A stretch of DNA of 49,591 nt from CAYSWS01 sp964434935 (GCA_964434935.1 CAYSWS010000008.1:1-49591); one strand, 5' to 3'; shown: positions 8,229 to 15,648, counted from the stretch's first letter. Made by a program: numbers and translations. Notes: generated by a model from the sequence alone, not told the origin.

Positions 8229-9173
8229 ATGATTAAAGTGTCAATTATTATTGTCAACTACAATACAAAAGATATTTTACGAGACTGTCTCAAAAATCTT
8301 GAAGGCAAGTATGGTGATCTGGAGGTTATTGTGGTAGACAACGATTCCCCTGACGGCTCTGCCGAGATGATGAAAAAAGAATTTCCCAAAGATAAATACC
8401 CATGGGTAACTTTAATAGAAGCTCCAAACAATGGTTTAGCAGCTAGCAGCAATATTGGTCTGGAAAAAGCTGTAGGAGATTATCTGCTTTATATGGGTTC
8501 AGATGCGTTCCCAGAAAAGGGAACCATTGAGGGCATGGTCGACTATATGGAAGAGCACAAAGATGTTGGTATAGCCACATGCAAACTATTACAAAGGGAT
8601 TTCCAGTTGGATATGGACGCGCATAGAGGTTTTCCCACACCATGGACGGCTATCTCGCACTTTTTGTGGCTGGATAGACTTCTACCAAGATCTAAGATCT
8701 TTAACGGCTACTTTATGGGCTGGGAGAATATGGAGGCTCCTCACGAGATCGATCTTTGCATATCACACTTTATGCTGATTAGAAAAAACGTTTTTTCGGA
8801 TGTGGGAAAGTGGGACACGGACTTCTTTCTATACGGAGAGGATGTGGATTTTTGTTGGAGAGCTAAACAAAAAGGATGGAAAATAATGTACCTTCCCATG
8901 TGGACAACCGTACATTATAAGGGAGCCTCTGTTGGTGTGAGAAAAACCACAAAAGACGTAACCACTGCCTCAGCAGAAACTAAATTAAAAATGCATAAGA
9001 CGTCTGCTAAGGCAATGAAGATATTTTATGATAAACACTGGAAAAAAAGATACCCAAAAATATTGAGAGGGTTAGTATTTTTGGCAATAAACACTATTGA
9101 AGTGTATAGAACAGCTCTTACGAAAATAAAGATGTATCTGGAAAAACGAGCCCCTATTGCCTTTTATATATAA
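8229..9173 (+). CDS. Family 2 glycosyltransferase, rhamnosyltransferase-like
   Basis: A 314-residue GT-A enzyme: VSIIIVNYNTKDILRDCL at the N-terminus, VVDNDSPDGS, NNGLAASSNIGL, a D-x-D-like GSDAFP and the later FLYGEDVDFCWRAKQKGW helix found in rhamnosyltransferases of the WbbL/RfbF type. It sits divergently beside rmlABD, which fits transfer of the sugar those genes make. No membrane segment is obvious apart from a weakly hydrophobic C-terminal stretch. A TAGTAT box (8216-8221) lies 7 bases before the ATG. The last 20 bp overlap the convergent MFS gene. Confidence 0.85.
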   Translation: MIKVSIIIVNYNTKDILRDCLKNLEGKYGDLEVIVVDNDSPDGSAEMMKKEFPKDKYPWVTLIEAPNNGLAASSNIGLEKAVGDYLLYMGSDAFPEKGTIEGMVDYMEEHKDVGIATCKLLQRDFQLDMDAHRGFPTPWTAISHFLWLDRLLPRSKIFNGYFMGWENMEAPHEIDLCISHFMLIRKNVFSDVGKWDTDFFLYGEDVDFCWRAKQKGWKIMYLPMWTTVHYKGASVGVRKTTKDVTTASAETKLKMHKTSAKAMKIFYDKHWKKRYPKILRGLVFLAINTIEVYRTALTKIKMYLEKRAPIAFYI

Positions 9174-9777
9174 TGTTCTTTTTCAAAGGTATCATGACCA
9201 AAGCCCCAATCATGCAGATAATGGACACGGTCACCACCAAAGGAGGAAAACCATATATTTCCGCTATATAACCACCAATAGAAGCTGTAGCCGCGCTGGT
9301 CAAGTCCACAAATGTTTGATAAACACCCCACTCTGTAGCTTCAAAATGAGGATCTATGTGTCTGGTGAATATGGCACAAAATGAAGGATAAGTAACGGCT
9401 GTAAATATGCCTATTAAAGCTTGAAGTAGGAATAATTGCCAGGCTTGATCGATAAATAAGAAAAATAGATGAAGAAGGCCCACTAAAAAGCTGGATATCA
9501 CCATAAGGTAATAATCATCTTTCTCCCCTTTTATCTTATCTAAGAGCGTAGCTATGGGTATTTGCAGGATGCTCCTTGAGATCAGATAGATAGAAATCGA
9601 CACGGCCACAACTATCTCACTGGCGTCGACAATGAAATCTTCGACGAAAATAGCGTATAGAGGCCCGAACATGCCCATAGCGCCTATAATTAGCATATCG
9701 GAAAAGATCAGAATTCTAATGACCGGATCTATTGTCTTTAAGGAAAGCTCGTTAAACTTCTTAGGGCGGATCTTCAT
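9154..9777 (-). CDS. Half-size MFS-like membrane protein (about 6 TM)
   Basis: The protein (207 residues from the ATG at 9777) has about six hydrophobic helices, starting near DPVIRILIFSDMLIIGAMG, with a charged loop after TM2-3 (ATLLDKIKGEKDD) like the MFS loop A motif. The usual family length is ~400 residues and 12 helices, so this is a half transporter: either a truncated gene or a dimerising form. The end overlaps the convergent glycosyltransferase by 20 bp with a clean stop. A promoter, hairpin and terminator lie directly upstream (see the RNA at 9801-9861), so transcription into this gene may be controlled by read-through. Substrate unknown. Confidence 0.65.
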   Translation of the reverse strand: MKIRPKKFNELSLKTIDPVIRILIFSDMLIIGAMGMFGPLYAIFVEDFIVDASEIVVAVSISIYLISRSILQIPIATLLDKIKGEKDDYYLMVISSFLVGLLHLFFLFIDQAWQLFLLQALIGIFTAVTYPSFCAIFTRHIDPHFEATEWGVYQTFVDLTSAATASIGGYIAEIYGFPPLVVTVSIICMIGALVMIPLKKNIIYKRQ

Positions 9778-9800
9778 AAGAAAATTGTAGCAGAAAAGTG

Positions 9801-9861
9801 AAAAAACCACCCTAAGGTGGTTTCTTCAGCGTCCCGGTGAGAGCGAACTCTCGGTGGGACA
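9801..9861 (-). ncRNA. Short hairpin-terminator RNA upstream of the MFS gene (attenuator candidate)
   Basis: On the minus strand, transcription from the promoter at 9868-9896 would begin near 9861. The RNA folds into a first hairpin at 9860-9831 (GTCCC/GGGAC outer arms, GAGAG/CTCTC inner arms, TTCG loop), then a strong terminator AAACCACC-TTAG-GGTGGTTT with six T residues (9823-9801). The MFS start follows about 24 bases later without a Shine-Dalgarno. The GGTGG arm of the terminator could also pair with CCACC in the first hairpin, a possible switch. It could equally be a free-standing ~60-base small RNA. No known class recognised. Confidence 0.55.
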
Positions 9862-9867
9862 AAGGTC

Positions 9868-9896
9868 AATATACATAAAATAAATGTTCTTGTCAA
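9868..9896 (-). promoter_or_regulatory. Strong consensus promoter
   Basis: Minus strand: TTGACA (9896-9891), exactly 17 bases, TATATT (9873-9868). One of the best sigma-70-type promoters in the window, reading into the short hairpin RNA. Confidence 0.8.
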
Positions 9897-9923
9897 CAAC
9901 CTATATCCAAAACACCGCAAAGG

Positions 9924-9932
9924 TGCTACAAT
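9924..9932 (+). promoter_or_regulatory. Extended -10 promoter for the RRM gene
   Basis: TGCTACAAT is an extended -10 element (TGn plus TACAAT at 9927-9932). It would start an RNA near 9939, leaving a leader of about 70 bases that contains the hairpin over the ribosome site. No clear -35. Confidence 0.45.
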
Positions 9933-9972
9933 ACTGCTGTTATTTGGTTCTTTAATGATAAGGTTGATTTTT

Positions 9973-9998
9973 CTCCTTCATTAAAGTGAATGAAGGAG
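9973..9998 (+). promoter_or_regulatory. Hairpin sequestering the RRM gene's Shine-Dalgarno
   Basis: A perfect 10-bp inverted repeat, CTCCTTCATT (9973-9982) and AATGAAGGAG (9989-9998), with a six-base loop. The 3' arm contains the AAGGAGG ribosome site of the gene starting at 10011. The fold would block initiation unless opened by heat, a protein or a competing structure. Self-regulation by the RRM protein is one possibility. Confidence 0.65.
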
Positions 9999-10010
9999 GT
10001 GCTCTCCTAA

Positions 10011-10259
10011 ATGAAAAAATTATATGTAGGTAACTTGCCGTACTCTTACAGAGATGCCGATCTGGAAACTCTGTTCGAGGATTACGGTTCTGTTTCTTCA
10101 GCTGTCATCATCACTGACAGACAAACCGGAAGATCAAAAGGTTTCGGTTTCGTCGAACTGGAAGATGATATGGCTGACAAAGCCATAGAAGAGCTTAACG
10201 GTAAAGACATCGAAGGCAGAAATGTCGTTGTCAACGAGGCAAGACCCAGAAAAGAATAA
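10011..10259 (+). CDS. RRM-domain RNA-binding protein (82 aa)
   Basis: A single RNA-recognition motif fills the protein. RNP2 is KLYVGNL (residues 3-9) and RNP1 is RSKGFGFVEL (about 43-52), both with their aromatic RNA-contacting residues. The C-terminus (VNEARPRKE) is like the small glycine-poor RNA-binding proteins of cyanobacteria and other bacteria, often linked to cold or stress adaptation. It has a strong Shine-Dalgarno, buried in a hairpin, and is followed by a GC-rich hairpin. It probably binds single-stranded RNA as a chaperone; targets unknown. Confidence 0.92.
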   Translation: MKKLYVGNLPYSYRDADLETLFEDYGSVSSAVIITDRQTGRSKGFGFVELEDDMADKAIEELNGKDIEGRNVVVNEARPRKE

Positions 10260-10295
10260 TTGTATTACCTTTGATTAGGAATATGTTTATCGAAT

Positions 10296-10318
10296 GTGCC
10301 GGGAGAAATTCCCGGCAC
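10296..10318 (+). terminator. GC-rich hairpin after the RRM gene
   Basis: Arms GTGCCGGGA (10296-10304) and TCCCGGCAC (10310-10318). The following bases are only moderately T-rich (GTTCTGTTT), so termination is likely but not certain. A GGGGGGTTTTT run follows at about 10332-10341. Confidence 0.6.
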
Positions 10319-10338
10319 GTTCTGTTTCCGGGGGGTTT

Positions 10339-11004
10339 TTAGAACTCTATCTTATAGAGGACTATCATGCCGACGATGGTAATAATGACTTCGACCACGT
10401 AGAACCAGCGTGTTTTACCGTAGAATTCTTTGAGCCAGGCCATGCTGGGACCCTCAGCAGTGGTGATAAACTTCTTTTTCCATGAATTAACATAGAGATT
10501 TTGCATCCAGTTGGTATCTTCGAAAGCTTTTATTACCCTTTCTCTTACTTTAGGTAGCCATACCTGCACCAGATTCTTAGAAAGCTGGCCGTCGAACCTG
10601 GCAAAGAATTTGTAGTGGCTCTTTTTGAACGGGTAGAGCCAGGCGATGCCAAAACCGGTGCCTAAGCTGTCGTGAATGAAGTGCAGTGTTAAGTTTACAA
10701 TAAACAAGATACCGACGTTTTTTTCCATCATAAGCAAGATGATGCCAAAGAGAAGGTAGGTTAAAGGAAAATGAGTGTAGTTCCTGTGTATAGAGTCCCT
10801 TTTGATGTGCTTGAAAACTACCAGAGGCGCCTCCACGAACATATCAACGTCCGGCAGTAGTGAAAATATCATGCTCAGCATCACCCAGCGGTGCGTTAGC
10901 TGAAAGTCGAGATATTTTGATAGGAGGACTACTGTAATGATGGATATTCCAATATCTGAGCCGAAATTAAATATTGATAGCGGATAGGCTAAATACTTAC
11001 GCAT
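10339..11004 (-). CDS. Membrane protein of the YdjM/DUF457 metal-dependent hydrolase type
   Basis: A 221-residue polytopic protein with about four or five hydrophobic segments. The YdjM/DUF457-like pattern is visible: LLPDVDMF (near 50-57), HRNYTHFPL (near 75-83), LHFIHDSLGTGFGIAWLYPF (from about residue 109). The conserved His and Asp residues could bind metal, and the family has been annotated as membrane-bound hydrolases. The C-terminus adds a further membrane segment. A TAAAAT box lies 6 bases before the ATG, suggesting a leaderless mRNA. Substrate unknown. Confidence 0.72.
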   Translation of the reverse strand: MRKYLAYPLSIFNFGSDIGISIITVVLLSKYLDFQLTHRWVMLSMIFSLLPDVDMFVEAPLVVFKHIKRDSIHRNYTHFPLTYLLFGIILLMMEKNVGILFIVNLTLHFIHDSLGTGFGIAWLYPFKKSHYKFFARFDGQLSKNLVQVWLPKVRERVIKAFEDTNWMQNLYVNSWKKKFITTAEGPSMAWLKEFYGKTRWFYVVEVIITIVGMIVLYKIEF

Positions 11005-11027
11005 CGGTTAATTTTATCACAGGAATT

Positions 11028-11357
11028 TTACTTGCAACGCCAAAACAGCTTAGCAGTTTTCGAAGATTCGCTAACTTCACATATAGGAGAACAGTCATCT
11101 TCTGAAACTTGGATATTTGTTTCGAACCACCAAGTATTTGAGAACTTATTGTATGTAGCCTTACCTAAAGACTCTCCTTCTTTAATGCATCCATTTACGG
11201 CGATCCTTCTAGCTTCTTTTTCTGCATAAAATGACTTGAAAGGTATATTTTCCATATAGCCAAGAGAGCTAAATCTTATAAAGAAGATTAATGTAATTAA
11301 GAGAAATATCAAAGCTGATAAAACGATGACAACAAAAATAATCTTTTTAACTTTCAT
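11028..11357 (-). CDS. Small membrane-anchored protein directly behind tRNA-Phe
   Basis: This 109-residue protein has one N-terminal membrane segment (IIFVVIVLSALIFLLITLIFF) and a short outer domain with four cysteines (ends FWRCK). No family recognised. Its ATG lies only 4 bases after the encoded CCA of tRNA-Phe, so it is probably co-transcribed with tRNA-Gly and tRNA-Phe, and tRNA 3' processing would leave an almost leaderless mRNA. The reading frame stays open through both tRNAs, but that part is not a real extension. Confidence 0.6.
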   Translation of the reverse strand: MKVKKIIFVVIVLSALIFLLITLIFFIRFSSLGYMENIPFKSFYAEKEARRIAVNGCIKEGESLGKATYNKFSNTWWFETNIQVSEDDCSPICEVSESSKTAKLFWRCK

Positions 11358-11361
11358 CTTT

Positions 11362-11437
11362 TGGTGGGGAGGGTGGGAATCGAACCCACATAGCCGGTTT
11401 TTCAGACCGGTGCCGTGACCACCTTGGCTACCGCCCC
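11362..11437 (-). tRNA. tRNA-Phe (anticodon GAA)
   Basis: A minus-strand cloverleaf with anticodon stem CCGGT/ACCGG, loop CTGAAAA and T-arm GTGGG/CCCAC. CCA is encoded. The acceptor GGGGCGG/CCTCCCC has one mismatch (C5 opposite U68), unusual but not disabling. Confidence 0.88.
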
Positions 11438-11438
11438 A

Positions 11439-11513
11439 TGGAGCGAGAGACGGGACTTGAACCCGCGACCTCTTCCTTGGCAAGGAAGCGTTCTACCACT
11501 GAACTACTCTCGC
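11439..11513 (-). tRNA. tRNA-Gly (anticodon GCC)
   Basis: A minus-strand cloverleaf with acceptor GCGAGAG/CTCTCGC, anticodon stem CTTCC/GGAAG, loop TTGCCAA and encoded CCA. It lies one base upstream of tRNA-Phe in the same direction, so both probably come from one transcript. Confidence 0.92.
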
Positions 11514-11617
11514 GAACGAAGTGAGCGTAGAGCGTGTTTCTAGCGAAGCTAGTAACATACTCTCGCAAACTGTCTCGCAAAGCTAAATTATTATACCAAA
11601 CCACAAAATAGGTACAA

Positions 11618-13321
11618 TTACCAGCTTCCTCCGCCACCTCCGCCGCCCCCACCTCCAGAAAAGCCCCCTCCACCTGAAAAACCACTGGAAAATCCGCTGG
11701 AACTTGAACCTCCGGAGTAATAGCTCATAGAAGACTGTACTGACCTATTCAAACTATTAGAAATAGCTGCATAAGCACCCACATCAGATAGATCGCCGTC
11801 ATACCAATCGCTTTGCGTGAACTGCAGGTCCTTAAATCTTTTTGTCCAGACATCTTCCACGCCAAAGGCTGTAGCGTAAGGAAGCAGTCTTTCGAAAAAC
11901 ATCATTTTATCAGCCTGAAAATCAAATTTCTCGTCTTGAGAAACAATAAAATTGTGCAGTGATAGCGTCTCCGAATACTTCTCTACTCCCTTTTTGCTAA
12001 ATCTTATGTAGTGATTTCTCGTTATGTAGGTGAATATCAAATATAAAACATTAAAGGATATGCCGGCAAAGATATTAAGGACAACAAATTTCGTTTTTTC
12101 TTTGGAGAGATCTTTTTCGAACAAACCCTTCTTTTCCAACGCTTCTACCGCCTCATCCATGAATTTGACCATATTCTGCCCAAATGATTTTGAGGTTTTC
12201 AGATCCTTGGTTTTTATAAATTCCTTATCTTCGAACAAGCCGTCAAGTATCAAAATTTCGTAACTTTTAAGAAAAGGGTCATCCTTATAGTCTTTCTGCT
12301 TCATGAAAATAAAATCCTTACCCTCTTTGGCTATCTTCAAATATCCCCTCTGCGCCAAGTTTATAATAGTAGCCGTTACTTCCTTATGATCAGGGCTTTT
12401 ATCTATAAGTACGCCTGTTTCAGCTGGTGTATACTCTGTGAATTTATCATCTTTAGGTGGTTCGAACCAAGCCGCTACTACTTTTTTGTTCTCTTGTAAG
12501 TATTTTCTATTTTTTAGTCTGGTTGTTAGCATTCTTATGGGGTAATAAACATACCAGAACAGTGCAAATGTAATGGCAAGAGTGGCAATAACTGCACTTA
12601 AGATCCAAGACGAGTCTGGTTTTGGTTCCAGTACTTGCACTAAATTCTTAGGAAAAGCTACAACTAAAGACAGACCTTCATTAGCATCTAACTTGTCTGT
12701 TGTGTTTACCAAAACACCCTGCTTAGTTACCTCCGTATGGCAAGCAGTGCCATTTTCGCCATAATAACCGGTGTAACATCCTATTCTTACCGTATCATAG
12801 GGAGCGCTATCCGGTAGCACAATGATATTCGAAGAATTTAAAATAGGTACGTCCCAGCCATTACTGGTTATATTCCAATAAAGTTCGTCGTGGTCTTCAA
12901 AGTAAGTTAAAGCACCGGAAACAACATAGTCTATTTCATAAAATACTTTGCCCGAAACAAGCACGTTTGGATCACCTATTTTGTATTCCATCTCTCCATC
13001 TGATGAGTTCTTTGTAGTAGTGAACTTAAAAGGACGCCCGTTGTCATCTTGTATATAAACATCTTCTATGCCTAAAACGAACTTTTTACCCTCGTTATTA
13101 GTCTTTTTGTAAGGAATATATCTATAAATGCCGTGTCTGCTATTATCACCAAAATCGTAAGTAATTTCTTCCCGAACATGGATCTTACCATCTTCTGTGA
13201 TCTTGATGATAGTGTTGAATTTGGATACGGCCTCTTCTGAGGCGCGCGCTACATTCGAAAAAGCCGCAAACGTCACTAGGACCAGCAAAACTTTCAAAAT
13301 TGTGTTGTTATGTTTTTTCAT
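11618..13321 (-). CDS. DUF2207 membrane protein with Gly-rich C-terminus
   Basis: The protein (567 residues from the ATG at 13321) carries a signal peptide (VLLVLVTFAAFSNVARA). An outer DUF2207 beta-rich domain follows (FNTIIKITEDGKIHVREEI, DFGDNSRHGIYRYIP, YWNITSNGWDVPI), then a membrane segment near residue 230, a cytosolic winged-helix-like part (TATIINLAQRGYLKI) and another membrane stretch near 400-420. It ends in a Ser/Gly tail (SGFSGGGGFSGG and a long G run ending in SW). This is the typical DUF2207/YciQ-like layout. The molecular role is not known. The frame extends upstream through tRNA-Leu(GAG), but the signal peptide fixes the start. Confidence 0.85.
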   Translation of the reverse strand: MKKHNNTILKVLLVLVTFAAFSNVARASEEAVSKFNTIIKITEDGKIHVREEITYDFGDNSRHGIYRYIPYKKTNNEGKKFVLGIEDVYIQDDNGRPFKFTTTKNSSDGEMEYKIGDPNVLVSGKVFYEIDYVVSGALTYFEDHDELYWNITSNGWDVPILNSSNIIVLPDSAPYDTVRIGCYTGYYGENGTACHTEVTKQGVLVNTTDKLDANEGLSLVVAFPKNLVQVLEPKPDSSWILSAVIATLAITFALFWYVYYPIRMLTTRLKNRKYLQENKKVVAAWFEPPKDDKFTEYTPAETGVLIDKSPDHKEVTATIINLAQRGYLKIAKEGKDFIFMKQKDYKDDPFLKSYEILILDGLFEDKEFIKTKDLKTSKSFGQNMVKFMDEAVEALEKKGLFEKDLSKEKTKFVVLNIFAGISFNVLYLIFTYITRNHYIRFSKKGVEKYSETLSLHNFIVSQDEKFDFQADKMMFFERLLPYATAFGVEDVWTKRFKDLQFTQSDWYDGDLSDVGAYAAISNSLNRSVQSSMSYYSGGSSSSGFSSGFSGGGGFSGGGGGGGGGGSW

Positions 13322-13399
13322 TAAGGCAGAACAATAAATTGCTTGGTGCCACCTTCGGGGACCCCAGCTGACTAAGTTCGCTTTGCTCACTAAGTCATC

Positions 13400-13486
13400 T
13401 GGTGGGCGAGACAGGACTTGAACCTGCACAGGATTTCTCCCACAACGACCTCAACGTTGCGCGTATACCAATTCCGCCACTCGCCC
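13400..13486 (-). tRNA. tRNA-Leu (anticodon GAG)
   Basis: A minus-strand class II tRNA with acceptor GGGCGAG/CTCGCCC, anticodon loop TTGAGGT between CAACG and CGTTG, a long variable arm and encoded CCA. Confidence 0.92.
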
Positions 13487-13528
13487 AAAAGTTACTTACA
13501 TGATTATACCAACTTTACAGCCGGTAAT

Positions 13529-13617
13529 TGGTGCCAGAGGCGGGACTTGAACCCGCACTCCCTTTAAAGGGAACAGCGTTCTGAACACTGCGTGTATACC
13601 AATTTCACCACTCTGGC
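13529..13617 (-). tRNA. tRNA-Leu (anticodon CAG)
   Basis: A minus-strand class II tRNA with acceptor GCCAGAG/CTCTGGC, anticodon loop TTCAGAA, a long variable arm with complementary CCCTTT/AAAGGG and encoded CCA. It lies 42 bases upstream of tRNA-Leu(GAG). Confidence 0.92.
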
Positions 13618-13635
13618 AAACATGTGTATTATATA

Positions 13636-14289
13636 TTATTTCTTATCGAAAAAAGCCAATATTTCTTCCGGCTTTCCCCATATATGATCAGGGTTTGCAG
13701 ACGATAACAACTCTTGGCTGTTAAAACCCCAGGTCACAGTCCCGCTCTCTACACCAGCTTTTTGAGCTGCATGCACGTCGCGTATCTCATCTCCTATGTA
13801 GATCACGTTTTCAATTTCCAGACCTTCCCTTTTCATGATCCTTTTTAGCCAGGTTGCCTTACCAAACAATTTTTTCGACTGATAAACAAAGGCAAAGATC
13901 TCCAGATCTTCCTTTTTTAACACGGATCTGATGTTTCCGGCATTAGCGGATGATAAGATCCCCAGCTCAAAACCCATGTTATCGAGCTCTTTTAGTGTAC
14001 TTTTAATATTTTCGAACAATTTTATACTTTTAACACCTCTGGAGTACTCTTTTCTTCCTTCAGTCAGTAGTTTTAAAGCCAAAAACGGACCAATATTAAA
14101 TTCTGACTGTAGCTGCTTGAGAGTCAAGTTCCTATATTTTTTTATACTTTCTCTGGAAAATGTGTTTTCCGGTACTTTCATATCAAGCTTTAACACTAGT
14201 TTTTTGGCAATATCAATAAAAAGTCCAATGGTGTCTGCCAATGTCCCATCAAAATCGAAGATCAATGTTTTTTTCTTATTTTCGTGCAT
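13636..14289 (-). CDS. HAD-superfamily phosphatase, phosphoglycolate phosphatase-like
   Basis: A 217-residue cytosolic HAD hydrolase. Motif I is LIFDFDGTLADT (residues 9-20) with both catalytic aspartates, motif II ILSSANAG (near 108), a motif III lysine in KKLFGKATWLKRI (near 140) and motif IV VIYIGDEIRDVHAAQKAG (near 161). The helical cap between motifs I and II is of the Gph/PGMB type. It should remove phosphate from a small sugar or glycolate phosphate; the exact substrate cannot be read from sequence. It lies just upstream of the two tRNA-Leu genes in the same direction. Confidence 0.85.
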   Translation of the reverse strand: MHENKKKTLIFDFDGTLADTIGLFIDIAKKLVLKLDMKVPENTFSRESIKKYRNLTLKQLQSEFNIGPFLALKLLTEGRKEYSRGVKSIKLFENIKSTLKELDNMGFELGILSSANAGNIRSVLKKEDLEIFAFVYQSKKLFGKATWLKRIMKREGLEIENVIYIGDEIRDVHAAQKAGVESGTVTWGFNSQELLSSANPDHIWGKPEEILAFFDKK

Positions 14290-14360
14290 AACGTCTTTGC
14301 ACTATTTTAAACTTATTATTATAATCACCACAACCGTTAAATAAAAAAAGGATTATAGAC

Positions 14361-14477
14361 ATGTCAAGCTCACGAAGAGTTCTTTACATCATCATCAACA
14401 TATTATTTGGTGCGTTCTACGTTTTTGCCGTCACGTCATTTGCCATTCTCATAAAAGTCTTTATCGAACTAAGATAG
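14361..14477 (+). CDS. Small single-span membrane peptide (38 aa)
   Basis: A short frame MSSSRRVLYIIINILFG... with one long hydrophobic helix flanked by RR and a terminal ELR. A weak AAAGGA ribosome site lies upstream, and the stop is 10 bases before the start of the next gene, whose GGAG site follows at once. This looks like a two-gene unit. No family recognised. Confidence 0.45.
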   Translation: MSSSRRVLYIIINILFGAFYVFAVTSFAILIKVFIELR

Positions 14478-14487
14478 GAGTTTTATT

Positions 14488-14970
14488 GTGAAAGACACGT
14501 GGAGAACGCACAGGCTTTTCCTGGCTACCTTCCTGTTACTTATAGTGGTTCCGCAGGCGGTGCTCATTATACGTAAAGATGATATCAAAGCCCACTTTGC
14601 TCGGGAAACGTTCGAAAAATGCCTCGAAGAGCCTTGTTTTATAGCTAATTCTCTCTGGCAAAATGAAGGCAACGATGTCCTCACCTACTACCATGTGTTT
14701 TTTACCTTCGTGGTAGTTCAGCTGGATATCTTTCCTGTAGCTGGAAACTTAGTAGTAGAAACTCAAGGTATTTACGCGCCTAAAAATGACATTGAGTGCA
14801 TGGAACAGGATTGTCCCTTTGTACAGACAGAGCAAGATAAGTATGCGATCGTAGAAGTTGGCAACACGCCTCAGGGATTTGGTAGGTGCTGGGCAAAATT
14901 AAACGCAGATAAGATTGATGTAATATCTAGAATGCATTGTGAGTTGACAGAACCGCAAGCCATAAAATGA
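14488..14970 (+). CDS. Membrane-anchored protein of unknown function
   Basis: A 160-residue protein with GTG start and GGAG ribosome site. A short N-terminal membrane segment (FLATFLLLIVVPQAVLII) precedes an outer domain with about seven cysteines and a beta-rich, hydrophobic middle (YYHVFFTFVVVQLDIFPVAG). No family recognised. It probably forms a unit with the 38-residue peptide upstream. The last codons overlap the 5' arm of a rho-independent terminator. Confidence 0.55.
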   Translation: MKDTWRTHRLFLATFLLLIVVPQAVLIIRKDDIKAHFARETFEKCLEEPCFIANSLWQNEGNDVLTYYHVFFTFVVVQLDIFPVAGNLVVETQGIYAPKNDIECMEQDCPFVQTEQDKYAIVEVGNTPQGFGRCWAKLNADKIDVISRMHCELTEPQAIK

Positions 14971-14992
14971 AAAATTGGCCTTGCGGTTTTTT
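14951..14992 (+). terminator. Rho-independent terminator
   Basis: Arms ACCGCAAGCC (from 14952) and GGCCTTGCGGT (14977-14987) followed by T-rich sequence. The 5' arm lies inside the end of the preceding gene. Confidence 0.75.
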
Positions 14993-14995
14993 CTT

Positions 14996-15070
14996 TGGTG
15001 AGGGCGGAGGGGATCGAACCCTCGACACCCTGGTTAAGAGCCAGGTGCTCTACCACTGAGCTACGCCCCC
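14996..15070 (-). tRNA. tRNA-Lys (anticodon CTT)
   Basis: A minus-strand cloverleaf with acceptor GGGGGCG/CGCCCTC (one G-U pair), anticodon stem CCTGG/CCAGG, loop CTCTTAA and encoded CCA. Confidence 0.92.
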
Positions 15071-15085
15071 AAAACGTTATTTTTT

Positions 15086-15538
15086 CTACTTGCTTGAGAT
15101 ACTAAACTTTTTCAATTTCTCTATTTCTTGCTGTAATTTACCTATCTCCTCCGATCTTTTCATATTCAAGACCAAAAATCCAAACAATAATATAGCCACG
15201 AATATGATGATGATAAAGGCTCCAGGATTGGCAGCCTCATCACCGGAAAGCTCCTGACCCGTCATCTTCCTTAAGAGTTTAGTATCGGTTTCTCCCTGTA
15301 TATCCTCTTCTTTTATCTCGGCTTTTTCTCCAGCCAGATCCAGCACTATACCCTGACCCGGTTGGACCTGAGGTGTTTTGTTGAATTGCATGAAGGTATT
15401 AATCTGTTGACCTTCGTCTATCTGCGGAATGGTAACCTTCTGATCTTCCGCTGGTGTATTCAACACTCTTTCATCTATACCCTCTACCGGTTCCAGCTCT
15501 TGTACCTCTGTCTGATCTTGGTTTTGACTATTTTCCAT
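15086..15538 (-). CDS. Tail-region membrane protein with coiled coil, unknown function
   Basis: A 150-residue protein with a long acidic, glutamine-rich and probably disordered N-terminal two thirds. One membrane helix follows (AFIIIIFVAILLFGFLVLNM, about 107-127), then a short C-terminal coiled coil (EEIGKLQQEIEKLKK). No family recognised. It could be a scaffold or a small envelope factor. A TAAAAT box ends 6 bases before the ATG, so the transcript is probably leaderless. Confidence 0.6.
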   Translation of the reverse strand: MENSQNQDQTEVQELEPVEGIDERVLNTPAEDQKVTIPQIDEGQQINTFMQFNKTPQVQPGQGIVLDLAGEKAEIKEEDIQGETDTKLLRKMTGQELSGDEAANPGAFIIIIFVAILLFGFLVLNMKRSEEIGKLQQEIEKLKKFSISSK

Positions 15539-15572
15539 GTTTACATTTTACCCTATTCGTCCAGAAACAAAA

Positions 15573-15648
15573 TGGCGCCCCCAGAGAGATTTGAACTCCC
15601 AACCCCTCGGTTCGAAGCCGAGTACTCTATCCGTTGAGCTATGGGGGC
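15573..15648 (-). tRNA. tRNA-Arg (anticodon TCG)
   Basis: A minus-strand cloverleaf with acceptor GCCCCCA/TGGGGGC, anticodon stem CTCGG/CCGAG, loop CTTCGAA and encoded CCA. Confidence 0.93.

Noticed and set aside
11357..11483. N-terminal extension of the small membrane protein through two tRNAs
   Set aside because: The frame is open, but it consists of tRNA sequence; the membrane anchor starts at the ATG at 11357.
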